The notes under the pieces were generated by a model that made no database searches, was not told the origin of the DNA, and saw only the letters and a program-made list of their open reading frames with translations. From Mangifera indica (Eukaryota > Streptophyta > Magnoliopsida > Sapindales > Anacardiaceae), in assembly GCF_011075055.1 (NCBI RefSeq), contig NC_058151.1, forward strand, positions 62,001 through 126,000: 64,000 nucleotides of DNA, read 5' to 3'. How positions within the stretch are numbered: the stretch's first letter is position 1; every line of letters starts with the position of its first letter. Made by a program: the position numbers and the translations under genes. Positions 22,513-36,009 of the stretch are shown in pieces.

Positions 22513-23864
22513 TCCAAAAAACTAAGGGGAAAGTAGATTTGTCACGGGAGACATACAAATAAAATGCGTTAATACTAGTCTAAGTATGACGTATCTCCTT
22601 GTTCAAACAACTTTTTTACAGTAGAACACACAGAGTGAAAGAGAGACTTATCTTAAACAAGTAATATTCTCGTGACATTAATTTTATTGACCTACTCGAT
22701 CATAAACATACAAATTAAAATCATAAACAGAAGTGCTGATCCACCTTCCTGATGTTAGTTAGCCTGACGTTCTTTGATATTAATTGATACAAGTAACAAT
22801 TATAATCCCTTCAGCTCATGTTTCACATGTATACTCAGTGGAAAATCATGCATATTGTTCCAGAAACTGATTATTTTTTTCACTTGTTACATCTGTAACT
22901 TATCCAAGATAATTAGGATTTCCATTTTTATAGATTACATTAACCGTAATATATAAACACTGGTATCTTTTAGAACTACTCGCCTTCATAATGAGATTTA
23001 TTGTTATCTTACTAACATCCTCTTATAAGCTCACACAAAATATATTACTTGAATTCTCTCTAAAATAAACTTTTTGTCACTCTTTGTATAACTACGGTAA
23101 ATGAAAATTTTCTTCAAACAATCGAAAAACTCATTTATTTATTAGACTCCTTTTTTTTTTTTTTCCTACTTATGGGAATACTCTATGTGTAATATTTCTC
23201 CATAATTATATGATTTCCGCACATAGATACATCCATTATTTATCAATGAACTATGACTAAACATTGGACTGCCCAATAAAGCACAGAAATTCGGACCCAC
23301 GACGCCCTTAAAGGACCACAAGTTCAGGTGAATGCATACAGGCAAGATAGCACCATTATTGTGCTTGCTGATGCGTGAAAGAAGACTTGCATTTTCTTTT
23401 TTCTTTTTTCTTTTTTATGCTTTAAACAGCTATTCTAATCTAGCTCAATCAATTGGCTTCTAATTTCGAGTGACTATCTTTTGGTCTTCCACCACCCCAA
23501 TGTATGTATGATTGAAAAAAGAGTTGCCTAATGCCTACAATTTTGCTTTTACTTAAAAAATTTTCGGCATATGTATCATCAGCTTTAAACTTTTATGTTA
23601 ACTGAATGTGACAGAGTATGTTAAACGCCAAGAGATAAAGAGGCAAGTGGAGCATATGTATTGATTCTGCTATTTGATTGGCTTCTTCTCCAATTGGATG
23701 ACACCCAGAACCAGCAAGGAGCATCTAAAAAATGACCATAACAGTGGTGGATAATTACTAAAACAAGATCGACATTCATCTTTATTTCAACTCAAAAACA
23801 CAAAAATAGATGAATTTTACATGTTTCAACAAAATAAATAAGATTACAGCAATCATAAACTTAA
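22513..23864. other. Intergenic, no gene recognised
   Basis: AT-rich with a T run at about 23151-23163 and a TTTTC-rich stretch near 23395-23416. The part near 23865 is probably the 3' UTR of the minus-strand zinc-finger gene. Confidence 0.5.
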
Positions 23865-24905
23865 CTACAATGGCCCTCCTCCTCCGTTCCAAGCAACTCC
23901 CAACGCATCTTGCAAACAGTAATTCTCAATTGAACCAAACTGATCGAGCAGCCCATCAAAAAACCCATCATCCAAATTACGATTACACCCCTCGTCCTCC
24001 ATCTCCATCTCCTCCTCTTCCTCCACCTCCAACTCCTCCTCCTCCACCAAGCCCTTCATTTTCTCCTCCACCTCCGGCATATGCCCTTCAAACAACGCCA
24101 CGTGTCCGAACAACTTATCCTTCCTAGAAAAACTAGTCCCACATGAACACTTCCACCTACTCTCCCCACAATGCTTGTAATGACTCTTCAAATCCGAAAC
24201 CACTGAAAATCTCTTCTTATTACACCGCTCGCATGTGTACATCTTCGGGCAATGGCTCCTCTTAAAATGATTCTTCACGCATATTACTGACTTCAAAGGT
24301 CGAAACTTTTTGTGTTTCTTATTCCGATTACATCCCTCGTACGGGCATGAAAATCTCGTCTTCTTCCTCCCTGAAACTTCATCCTTGTCGGGTTTAGCCA
24401 AAAACTCCGCCGATTTGAACTCGTTCCCGTGTGCTCTCATATGCATCCGTAAATTCGCATCTCGCTTGAACCCTTTACCGCAAATATCGCAAAAGTGTAT
24501 GTGCTCTGCGAGTAGCTCAACCGCGTCGATCTCCACCACCTCGTAATCCGATTCCGATTCAAACTCTATTTTTTCCGATTTTTGGATCGCTTTTCCCGAC
24601 ACAGCGGCGGGTTCCGGGAGTGTTGGACGTGGGGGTGGTTGTGGATTGGAGCAGGCGATAAGGGCAGCACCGTTGAGGATTGTTTGCTGGATGGCGGAGG
24701 AGATTTCGGCGGAGACCATGTCCATTTGTTGTTTGCTAATGAGGGTGTTGGAGTTGACCGATTGGGATAAAAAAGATTGCAAAGACTCCATTCTTGTTCT
24801 TACAGCTGAGAGATTCATGAGCGGAACCGTGTAATCCGAGTTTGACATCGGATATTCCGGTCGATTTTGCCGAGATTCGGCGAGATTTGACATTGTAAAA
24901 CCCAA
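23865..24905 (-). CDS. C2H2 zinc-finger transcription factor, STOP1/STOP2 family
   Basis: An intronless frame of 346 residues. Four C2H2-type fingers come in the order and spacing of the STOP1 (SENSITIVE TO PROTON RHIZOTOXICITY) family: [21 protein letters not shown] (about 139-159; here read as CDICGKGF then [12 protein letters not shown]), CPYEGC (about 187-220), [10 protein letters not shown] (about 225-246) and [17 protein letters not shown] (about 253-275). The N-terminal region has the family's MESLQSFLS helix, and the EHIHF lead-in precedes finger 1. At 346 aa it is closer in length to STOP2 than to STOP1 (about 500 aa). After the last finger comes an acidic run of mostly Glu (about 281-305). 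In Arabidopsis these nuclear factors activate genes for acid and aluminium tolerance. The start could be Met1 or Met5. Confidence 0.93.
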   Translation of the reverse strand: MGFTMSNLAESRQNRPEYPMSNSDYTVPLMNLSAVRTRMESLQSFLSQSVNSNTLISKQQMDMVSAEISSAIQQTILNGAALIACSNPQPPPRPTLPEPAAVSGKAIQKSEKIEFESESDYEVVEIDAVELLAEHIHFCDICGKGFKRDANLRMHMRAHGNEFKSAEFLAKPDKDEVSGRKKTRFSCPYEGCNRNKKHKKFRPLKSVICVKNHFKRSHCPKMYTCERCNKKRFSVVSDLKSHYKHCGESRWKCSCGTSFSRKDKLFGHVALFEGHMPEVEEKMKGLVEEEELEVEEEEEMEMEDEGCNRNLDDGFFDGLLDQFGSIENYCLQDALGVAWNGGGGPL

Positions 24906-25013
24906 ACACGGAGAGACTCAGACGACTTTTCGGGTCTGGCTCTGTTTGATAAAGGCTTTAAAGGGGATTTGTCTGTTCTCACTTGCGTGCAGCTAGTTAC
25001 ACTGTAAATAAAA

Positions 25014-25031
25014 GACGTGTCAAAACACGTG
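25014..25031. promoter_or_regulatory. Paired ACGTG elements upstream of the STOP2-like gene
   Basis: GACGTGTC (25014-25021) and CACGTG (25026-25031) lie 110-125 bases upstream of the start codon. These are the cores bound by bZIP (ABRE) or bHLH G-box factors. A functional role is inferred from position and pairing. Confidence 0.4.
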
Positions 25032-25864
25032 TCATGATTGAGAACTGCTGATTAAGTGGCGGCCGGTGGGCCATAAGGTTATAGTAGCCGTTCGATTTTG
25101 TGAAAAGAAGATTGTCCAAATGGGGTTGTTTGGAAATGGACCAGAAAGTGGACCTTACTTTATCAAACCATCAAGTGAAAATACTATAATACCCTAAATG
25201 GTTATCTTTATAATATTATATTAAATATGGACAGCTGGTTAAAGATTAGATTTCTAGTGAAATTTTTAAGAAATTTATTATTTTACTTAATATGAATGCT
25301 GAAAAGCTTGTATATATTTTTCATGTTAAATGATCTTATAGAATAAATAAAATATATTGGTATATATAACAGATAAATTATTTTAAGGGAATTTTCAGTA
25401 AACCCTGTATGTTTCAATAACTATAAGAAGCACCTGGTGGTAAGTTCTATCAATGAAAGATGAATTTTTCTTCTTCGAAATTATTTACACAAAGTCCCCA
25501 GTGTTCCCATTCAACCCTCATTACTTAGAAAACTGCATTGTGACCCATGATAAATTCAAACACTAAGTAGTCACAACTGGCATCATCCATGACCTCTCGT
25601 CAGCTACTAACCACTACAAAGGACTAGCAAAAATCTATGGAGGCCTCACGTTGGCCACAAAGGACATGAAGCCTCATGATTGTCACAAAATGGCTAAAGC
25701 TTTAATCCGACGTCGATAAAGACCATATAATGGCCTCTCAATATTGGGCAAGGTTTGATCTTGAGCTACTAAAAATGGAGAATAAAAAAAAAAAAGAAGC
25801 GAAAATTACCTATAATTTAAGCAAAAATTACCTATAATTTACTAAAAAGGCCCTTATTATAAGT

Positions 25865-26757
25865 TTATTGATGTAAGTGTATGGTTGGTTCTTCCCTGCA
25901 GGTTCATATTGAGTTTCCAAATCAAAGTTGCATACTTGCATTGATTGAGTGTCTTAAAAGGTAGTCAATGAAATTTATAGTATAAGAAAGTTTTCAAAAG
26001 AAAATTAAAGGATGAGTCGAGGATTAGGTTTTTTGAATTTTAATATGTATATTACCATATTTATTAGATTGACGTCTGAGTCGGAGACAATTTTATTTAT
26101 TTGATTTCCATTCAATTAAATTATATGTTTCCAGGGGCATAACCACTATTTTTTACCTGAATGACATGTTTTTGACCTCTCATTGATTGTTAGATACCAC
26201 GAAAGACTCACAAAAAAAACCTTTAACAAAATGGGGGGTTAGGGTTAATTTCCCAAACCAATGGGCGGTTACATCAAAACCCTAACTTTAATTTTATTAA
26301 TGCAAGTGTATGGTTGGTTCCATGTAGGTTGAAAGGAGTTTTCAAATACAAGTTGCATACTTGCATTGATTGTCTACTCTAGTCAATGGAATTAATATTA
26401 TTATAATTAAAGGATGAGTTGTATTGTATTATTAGATTAAGTTTCTACAAATTATAATCCAATTTAGTCTTAATGTTTCATCCTAGCTTAGCTTGGGCCT
26501 TCTATCATTAAAATATTAATATTTTTCTTTATCTTAATATATAAGGAATCATGTGGTTGTGATTGTGAACATATAGTAAATAATAACACATTAATATTTA
26601 TAAACCAAGTAAAAATAATGAGAAATGAAATTTTAAAGCACATGTATGTATACATTATTAATAAAGGCCGGCAATAAGGTGGTCTATAGTGGATCTCAGT
26701 GGGGAACAATTTTATTTCATTATCAATTCAATATAATTATGTGTTTCCAAATGGTAA
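25865..26757. repeat. Diverged direct duplication in intergenic DNA
   Basis: About 110 bp at 25865-25980 (AAGTGTATGGTTGGTTC ... TTGCATACTTGCATTGATTG) recur at 26298-26395. A following block, ACAATTTTATTT ... TATGTTTCCA, occurs at about 26087-26135 and again at 26705-26750. Order and orientation are the same, so this looks like a decayed tandem segmental duplication with later insertions. No coding content. Confidence 0.6.
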
Positions 26758-26799
26758 GATTCCATATATGGCGTCTCGGATTATCTTAGCATACTTTTA

Positions 26800-29540
26800 C
26801 TTGTAAAACAAAATCAAAATAATCAATTGTTGTTAAATAGATAAATTTCTCGTTAATTAAATTTGTGGTGGAACGACACTCAAAGACACAATAAGACTTA
26901 TTTAAAAACCATTAGTAAAAATCTTACTAATTAGAAGTTTCACATAGTAAGATATGAATTATAAGTTTCATTTTGTGTTTAATTAATTATAAATTTAATT
27001 CTACCAAGTTATAATTATATTATTATTGTAATTTTAATTAAAATATAAATAAATTTCTAGAAACATGTTTGAATCAAGAGTGAGTTTTTAAATGCCTTTT
27101 TTGTATGTAACTTTATATTTTTTTCAAAAACCATTAGTAAAAATCAATAATACAACTGTAAAATTAGACATTCACATTATCGATCTAACTATGTTAAAAA
27201 CTTCTTTTGTCTTTACTATTCATTCACATATTTAGAATCATTATTAATCCTTAGCATAATGAACAACAAAATTATTTATTTAATTTTAATCGTTATTATC
27301 ATAGCCTGTCTTGTGTAGGGCTTTAAATTACATACTTTAATTGGTGATGAAAAATTTCATCAACAAATTATTTCTTTGAGTTCCAACTATAAATGTTGTG
27401 TAACTATAATTGAAAGGCAAATTGATTTCCATAACATATATAAGCATTACACTAGTAAAAATTATAATGTCTAAGCTACAATATTTGTCTTAGTTGTTGG
27501 GATGTCAATGGTTGTAGAGTTGGGTGGCTTGCTTTTCTCATGGAAAAAATCATACACTAGACTTGCTTTATCAGTTTTTCTTCTTCCATCCAATTAAGTT
27601 GCATGACTTTGTACAATTTTCTGTATTCAAGTCGATTTATAATGTGCAATGCAATTATGTCTGTGATTAGGTTACTGAATCCTACAAGTCTTATTTATTT
27701 CTATTCATTGAAACTTTCCAATAAGTTTTGGAATCCCTCCGTTGAAGTTACATTTTTCAATATAAATGGCAATAACAGTATTAAGAATTTTTTCATTCTG
27801 AAAATTAATTTTTTGAGACTCATATTTAGATGGGAAGTTTGGCAGTTATAAAAAGGGTGGAATGCAGACAATTTGAGGAAGAAAGCTAACCTCTCGAAAA
27901 GCGATGAAAGCGGAGAGAGTGTATCCTATAGATAGACAAATTAATTACTGGGAAACCCTGCATGGCCTCTCGAAAGTCAAACCAGAGAATTAGGAAAATT
28001 GTTAATTGTTCATTCTCTTTTTGTAATTGTATTGTGCGTACAGAAATGGCCATTTTCATCCATTTTGTTTGTTGAGTTTGGTGGACTCCATGGGTATCTC
28101 TAAACAAACAAGACTGAATTATTTTCATGCTCTCACATCAAACAGGACTGAGTCTAAACACTGACTCAAGTTCTTGTCGAAGTCCAAATATATATAGGGA
28201 TATCTTGAATACTTGGTATGCAGGATTGGAAAAACAACAAAACTCGTATGCTGTTTTATATAAGTAATCAGGGGGATAGGACAGACTTATTGGTCATAGT
28301 CAACTATTAGGCAAACTGTTCCCAAACTGTTCCCACCAACAAAACGACATTGTTGATTTAGCAGGTTCCTTTCACATCCACCAAGCGGTAGTTTCTCTTT
28401 TCCCAGCTCGTATCTATTCTATGTCGTGAACCAAAACTTTAATCCTTAATAAATAATCATTAGCACGTATATTTGAAAACTTGTCATCATCATCAACAAA
28501 ATTATCATCACTCTGATCATCGAGATCTATAGGCTGCACGAAAATATAATATGAAATGTTATTTGCAGATAGTCATAAATCAAAAATTCTCTTACAGGAA
28601 CAATGCACACAATAAATAAATGAAATAAAGGATCACTTCGTCTATAAGGCTTCAGGTTAATGGGTAAAGACACTGTTCCCTAGTGAACAAGTGGGGTAGG
28701 GGCAATGCCCACATACCCACAACCGGTTTGAAATTAATTTATCTTATCTTAGTACGGTCTCTTTAGAATGAGGATTTTAATAGGGCTTTTGTTAAAAATA
28801 AGAAACCTACAATATAAACACATTATTGTATATAAATAGTACAACAATTCATTAATAAATACATTCATTGTAACAAAAAATATGTGAAAATAAAAAAATA
28901 ATATTGATCCTGTTGGAAGTAGTCATATTTTAAGTGATTTAGAATAAATTGTGTGTTCTTTTTTTTTAATTGTATATAATAATTTAAGCGTATTTGTTTG
29001 TTTTATTGATTTCATATGACATCTAGTTTGTTCATAAATTTAGTATAGCCAAAAACTGTCATTTATTCTTGGTCTTAGCTAGTAACTACTCGATATAATA
29101 TTCAAAACCAGCATATTTTGTCCCTGCTCTCATCCTCATACTTAAGATAATGCTCAAGATGGTGATCCTGAAGCAATTGGGACCCAAACAAGAGACATTG
29201 GAATTGAGCATACTAGTTCCACGCTGCCTCAGTGTTATATAAAAACCCCAGCAGGGTGACCAGAGAAAAGCAATGCACCAAGTGGATTCCCCGTAATGAC
29301 TTCAAGCCATAGAATATACATACTTCAGACACAGTTGGAATCATTATAGAGGATCGAACCCCGTAGAAGATTCCAAGTAATTGAGCTGTGCAGAAGTTCA
29401 TAGCCATTCAATTGCCTCTTATTCTTTTTCTGAGAAATTTTTGACACTGAAAGATAAAATTATTGAACAGTTACCCCCAAACCAATCCCTTCTCTACCTC
29501 TTCACCGCCCCCTCTTGTGTGAGAATTTCCCAAGTTTGTT
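26800..29540. other. Intergenic, no gene recognised
   Basis: AT-rich; scattered short frames (for example 27603-27851 and 27886-28128) carry no recognisable domain. The last few hundred bases probably contain the aquaporin promoter. Confidence 0.45.
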
Positions 29541-29544
29541 GTTG

Positions 29545-31043
29545 ATGAGAATGGCTCCACAAGTGTACTAAATTTATATTAACTTAGGATTCTCTGTCAA
29601 AACATCAAGCAAATTATCGTCCCTTCTCTGTCAAAACAAGTTTAATTAAAGCCTTGGAATTTAGAGAGAACTATTGGAAACATCCATCTGACAATTCCTA
29701 GATATCATTGAAGTGATCATTTTTTATATTTACTCGGTATTCTACACCAATCACATTGCAAAAACCATTTAAATGACTCTGAACATATGAATGCAACAAT
29801 GATATTCTGAGGTTGGGATCCAATATTAAGCATTAATCTCAAACAATTGCTGAGGTTTCTGCACCTAATAATCTTAGATGTTCACTAAAACCTCCATTAT
29901 CTTCTGTTCTATCACTAATTGAAGAGGGCAAAGCCAGTCCTTCAGATGCCTCAACCATTATTGTTACTACTGTTTCTCCCTCAAATGCTCATAAGGTTAG
30001 CAGTTCTTGCTATGCACATTTTGGTTCTCAAGTGAAATTACTAACAGGCATATATAACTAAGGAGTTGTTTTTGTTCTTTGCCTAAATCTTAGACAATTG
30101 CAGAGCTTCTGGGAACTTTTGTGATTATGTTTGTAGGATGCGCATCCTGGATGATCGACCAAAGATACCACGTTACCCTTGTGGGTGTAGCAATAGCATG
30201 GGGCTTGGTTTTGATGGTTATGATATATACATTTGGCCGTGTCTCAGGTGCCCATTTCAATCCTGCTGTTACCATCGCTCTTGCCGCATCTGCAAAATTT
30301 CCATGGAGACAGGTACAGCAATGTAATGGAGCAAGGTTGACCATTTGCTGTCTATACAAGCAAGTTTAGTTACACAGTAATGTATGTTTACTGAAACATT
30401 GCTTGTCAGGTACCAGCATATGTTGCAGCACAATTGGCAGGCTCAACATTGGCAGTACTAACACTAGCTATGCTGCTCCATGAACAAATGAACATAGGTG
30501 TCACAGTGACTCAATATTCAAAGCCAAAAACTCATTGTGAAGCTTTTGCTTGGGAGTTCATTCTTTCATTCATTTTAATGCTCACAATCTGTGGTGTAGC
30601 AGCTGATAACAGAGCTGTATGGGATTAATTAATTTCTTCTACAGGATCATTTATTTTCATAACAATTGTTACTTCAGTTTCTAACATATTTTATTGATCA
30701 AAAACAGATCAATGAGCTCTCAGGAATCACAGTTGGAGCCACAATGTTGTTTGATGTCCTAGTAGCAGGGTAATGTAACTTACTTGCATGGAACTTATTA
30801 AAAGATGTAGCCCATAAACAAAGTACCATTCTCATGCAACTAAAGCTGCTTTCCAGGAACATAACAGGAGCTTCAATGAACCCTGCAAGAAGCATAGGCC
30901 CTGCCCTTGTTTCTGGGCAGCTTCATTCCCTTTGGCTTTACATTTTGGCTCCTACTCTTGGAACTATAACTGCTTCTTCGATTTACTGTCTTGTATGGTT
31001 TCCCTTGCCTGAGAATTTTGGTGAACAGAATACCAAAGAGTAA
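29545..31043 (+). CDS. NIP-type aquaporin (nodulin-26-like intrinsic protein)
   Basis: Four exons are secure: 30094-30312, 30410-30616, 30708-30769 and 30857-31043. An exon ending at 29995 (CATAAG|GTTAG) precedes them in phase, but its frame hits a stop at its 5' side without an ATG. The best solution I find is a tiny first exon 29545-29562 (MRMAPQ) spliced to 29855-29995, giving about 278 residues, a normal NIP length. Both pore motifs are present: SGAHFNPAVT and GASMNPARS. The selectivity-filter positions read W (IAWGL), V (GITVGAT), A and R, the pattern of NIP subgroup I, which conducts water, glycerol and small neutral solutes such as arsenite. Six membrane helices are expected. The subfamily and the first exon are inferences. 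Confidence 0.88.
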
Positions 31044-34000
31044 TATACTTATGACTGCACTGTAGACAGACCCAAGCATTAATTTAAAGTATATTTATTT
31101 TCATCAATTGTACTACGTTGATGGCATTGAAGAATTTTTGCACCTAGTTGTTGAAAATGGTCAGGGGCCAGCATCCAAATGATGGATTCCAATCTGAGGC
31201 CCACTTAAATACATTAAGCATTAGGTTAAATTTGATGGGAAAGATGGAGGATTAGTAATTAATTATGATATTAAATTACCTAGGAAATCCCAGGGACAAC
31301 CAGAGAATAATGACAAAGCCAATTTAGTTAGCTAGGAGTAGCAATCTAGTGGCTCCAAAATAGGGGTGTTCAAAGAAATTCTTAAATCAAATTGAACCAA
31401 TATCTGAATCAATAATCAGAGCGAAAAATAAATTGGTTAGGATTTTGGTCTAACTGTTTTTTGGTTTCAATTACTAGTTTGACAGTATTTATAAACCAAC
31501 CAGTTAACCAAACTCAGTGTTTATAAACTAATTAATTAAATTGAACCAATTTCAAATTGTTAAGAAACCTTTAAAGGTAGGAACATTTATTCAAGATGTG
31601 AAAAGACCTTTCTATTTTTTAGATCGATAAGAAACAGTTACATTCTATTGATTATTTATGGAAATTCAATTCAGCCACGGTTTACTAAAAATATAATTTA
31701 ATTATTCAATATTTTTTATTTCATTCAAAATCATTAATCTTTTAATAGATTTGATTATCTATTGTCCCATATCTTTGATCGTGAAATCACAGCCATTAAA
31801 TAAATCACAAGACAAGAATAGGCAATTTGCCATCTAGTATAAATGGAACCTGGTGATGAAGAGCTCACATGATCATGTAATAGGAATCACTAATCACAAT
31901 TACGAGTTTCTTAATCAAATCAAAGATGATTTGTTTCTTGGGTTTGTCCCCACGAGAAAATTACATACTAAGAAAAGTTCAATCAGTGGACAATGAGGGA
32001 GGTTGATTTTGACGAAACAATTATTGAACACACTTTTTTCCATTAGTCTAATTTAATTAATTAATTAATTAATGCCCACTAGCTATATTAACCCATCAAT
32101 TCCTGACCCTGCTACCAACTCCATTTCTGATTTTTAAGCTCTCTCTCTTGATACTCCTCCTTACTCAACTATATATACTATATAATATTCTTCGTATTTA
32201 TTAACAATAATCAACTATATTGATTGGTCAAGATTTTTTGACTTTACAAATGCATACATTTATTTATGATAAGAAAAGAAAATTGAGTTTTCAGTCGAGA
32301 ATACACAAATTAAGAATTCGATTAAATTTTAGTGATCAAACAAGATTAGCAACCACAACATGAAGCAAAATAACAAATGTTTACTCTTCACTTGAAAAGA
32401 TTTATTCTAGTAAACCATCAATTCTCTGTCAGTAGTAATATTCATTATCATGTGTTAACCATATATAAATTTGTCAGTTCGCAAACAACATTTATTGAAT
32501 CACTGGGACAAGTTCTCTTGCAGCTAGATGAAACATTTATTATATTAAAAAAAAAAAAATTCCTGAAAATTAGGCATGGAAAAGTCTCCAGCTCTACTCA
32601 GCAAGAAGTTTCCGTTTCTCACCTACTAAAGTCTTAACCTCTCTCGATAATTTTGGTAAATATTAAATAATATTCAGTATATAATAAGAAGCTCTTTTTT
32701 ATATCACATTTATGAAAGAAGTTGGGTAGAAAATGGGATATACCATGTTATGCACAAGGTATTGATTGTCCAGTATAAGGGTCAAATGTGAGACTTACTT
32801 TTCGTATACTATACTACCCACTCTCTCCCTCAGTGAAACTTGAACCCTTTAATAGCTCTAATAATATTTATATAATATCAAAACCAAAAGTTTAAATTGA
32901 TTATTAAAAAAATCTTTTAATATCTCATGCATTTATAGCGTCTCTCATGTTGGTTATCTTGTGTGAGACCAAATGTGAGACTTATTTTGCATAAATATAT
33001 TATGTTGAGTGTTTAAAGAAGAAATTTATGAATAATGACATTACCCATATGACTAAATCCATTGAAAATATATAGCTATGTAGCTAGATGGGTTTGTATT
33101 ATACTTATAAATTGAGTAAATTGATTAGCTCATTTTCCATATTCTTAATCATGATTATTAATGATAATCACTTTATATCTTTTAATAGTCCTCGTCAAGA
33201 CAATGTATATATAGGGTTGGGTAGTAAACTTGAGTCTGTATTTTTTATTATTTGTGACTTGTGATGAGAGACATATATAATCTAATTAATAGAGACATTT
33301 TAAAAATTGTACGTGTCGTTTGACAAATTAACCATTACCGTTTTGACTTTTGATCAAGTCCTAATCCTTCCATAATATAGTTTACTAAACAGGACTCAAT
33401 ACACACCACTCAACTAATCTCTTCCTTTTGAAGAAAGAGCTTTATATATATAGAAATATATATATTTATATTTATATAGATTAGTGTTACATTACAGTCA
33501 ATCCCTTGAAAGAAAAGCAACTTAATCCACCTACTCACCAAGAAAATCAACTATAATCCCCTCCATTCTCCTTACAAATGATAAAATAATTACAGTTTTA
33601 CAGTGTCAATTCTTAGTTCTTATCCATATAATCTACCACAATTAATTAGTATAAATAATACTATGGTTAATTGATACATGTTTCTCTTTCATAGATTTGA
33701 ATGTGGTCAATTATATGTATGGATATATACATAGAGTATTATGCGGGTAAGTTTATCCTGGAAGAATTGAACATTAAACAATGTCTAGCTGCTATATGAC
33801 AAATATTTGATAGATGCATGTTGTAGCACAACGCGATGTGCAGGGTCCTAGCCTCAGCTAGTGGGAAGGGCAAATCTCTTTTAGGGAAATGAGAGATTTA
33901 AGTAGTTCAATTATGTTATAGGTCTATCATCAGACAAAGTATTCAAGTTGTTAAAGTAAATAATTAGATATAATTATCACCATATTGATTAGATAATTGT

Positions 34001-35905
34001 GTCACATTCTTACAAAGTGATTATACTATTTTAATGGCATAATAAATACAAAATAATTGAATTGATAAGATAATATACATCATATTATATACAAAGTAGT
34101 AATATTACATTTAACCATCTCTAACATATATTGATCTTGATTGTACACATATCTCCTTAATAAGACAAAACATGCAGAATTAGCAATACCTCCAAACACC
34201 ACATGCCCTTGAATGATGACAATATCCTCTCCACTTGGCCATAAAAATCAAGAGAGAGGCAAAGACAAATGATCCTTTTGTTTTGGATTCAATCTCGAAG
34301 CAAACCATAAAAAAAAAAAAAAAATTATTTGGACTCTTTGTATAACTGGCTTGATAATCACTCAGACTTAATTATTAAAAACATAACATTATTTGTAATT
34401 GTTTTATGCGAAAAACATATCATAAAAAAAAAAGATTAATAATATAATAATGGACATATATTTTGTTTAGATAACCGAACTATTTTCAAAAATCTCTTTT
34501 AAATTATTTTTTTTGTTTTATGTTTCTAAGACACAGACGTTTTTCGTTACAATTTCATCATAGATCTAACGAAATATCTTCAAATAGCCACGTTATCATG
34601 CTGATACAATTTTCTGCATAAACTTATACTATGTAATTTCATCATGTTTTCTTGACATCAATTTGGATAACCTGTTCATTGAAGTTTGAAATTTATGCAT
34701 GTTTTCTTTTCTTCTTTTTGGTTACAGTTTGAAAAAAGCTATAATCATAAGAACACGAAAACACAGGAAAAATATGATGATAAAAGTCAAATATTTCATA
34801 ATTTAGGTGGCAAAGCTTCCATATTTAGTTTCCATCCCCTACACATCACCGACACTACCTGCCACTTGATTTTAAGAGAAGCACATTTAAGCGCGAGTCA
34901 CCCTAGCAAGCTAATACCTCTTGCTTCTCTTTCACAGAATTAATCTGGGAAATTTATACGTACGATAATCTTTAAGCTTATAATGGAATTTCGACTTTAA
35001 TTAAACCATTGCGAGAGCCAGGGTTATAACACAAGTAAATATTTAGTCCAATAATTCTGTTGTCAAAGTAAACCATGAATACATGTCGCCGTTCTTATTG
35101 AATTCAACTGTATTTAGATACTCAAGCAGATGGATTAAACCCAAAACATCCAATATTTACTCTTAAATCTATATATTTCAAGTCCTAACGTCACCTTATT
35201 TCTTATATAATTATATAAAGTATTGCTAAAATAAAATTTATCATATATTATATTGATACCAAACATATATATTGAGCGAAATGAACATAGCATATCATTA
35301 ATTAGGGATAAATTCAAATCAAAATTAATTTGAATTTCATTATTAACTCGACTTGTTCAAATGCAAAATAAAAACCCATCGATTGAGCTCAAGCCATGTG
35401 TAAGCAGCATTATCAAGCTCGAGTCATTGAAGTGTTGTGTATGCAAATAAAACAATATTATTTTAACTAATTCAAAATAACGTCATTTTATATCAGTGTT
35501 ACATTATGTAAATAGCACACAATAACATCGCTTTACTTCAAGTTTATTGAGCTCTTATCTAGAGTATCAAATCTACACAAGTTAAGCTCAAACATCATTC
35601 GATCGAGTTTGATGAATTCATTAACTTGAGCAAAACTAAGCGTAGACTTGACTTATCTCGAATCCACTTTTACTCTCGTATTTAACAATGGTTTATAAAA
35701 ACAACCTAGATTAGGACCGGAATAAGTATCATTGGTTGATGATTATGCGATAGAAATCTGTCGAATATGGATGGTTTGCTGGTAAGAGAATTCTTCTTAA
35801 ACTTGTGTGTTTTCTAATTATTGGGTTTCCTCTTATCATTGAGAATCCTTTATACGTCACTTTTTTTTTTTTTAACTTTAATACTTAGGTCAACTCTCTC
35901 AGCAT
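31044..35905. other. Intergenic, no gene recognised
   Basis: Nearly 5 kb of AT-rich DNA with A runs (for example about 34309-34323). The stretch near 35330-35650 repeats words such as GCTCAAG, GAGCTC and TTGAGC, like dispersed AT-rich plant repeats also seen near 41070-41160 and 44250-44660. Open frames at 32377-32637 and 34686-34943 have no domains. Confidence 0.45.
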
Positions 35906-35908
35906 GTA

Positions 35909-35926
35909 CATATATATGTGTGTATA

Positions 35927-35996
<70 letters not shown>

Positions 35997-36009
35997 CGCG
36001 CGCGCGCGC
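35909..36009. repeat. Compound microsatellite (TA)n(TG)n(CG)n
   Basis: About 100 bp of strictly alternating purine-pyrimidine: TA with short TG interruptions (35909-35983), then TG (35984-35996), then CG (to 36009). It creates spurious open frames on both strands. Confidence 0.97.

Noticed and set aside
23810..24127. Proline-rich plus-strand frame
   Set aside because: It is antisense to the acidic tail and last finger of the STOP2-like gene; Glu codons read backwards give Pro/Ser-rich sequence.
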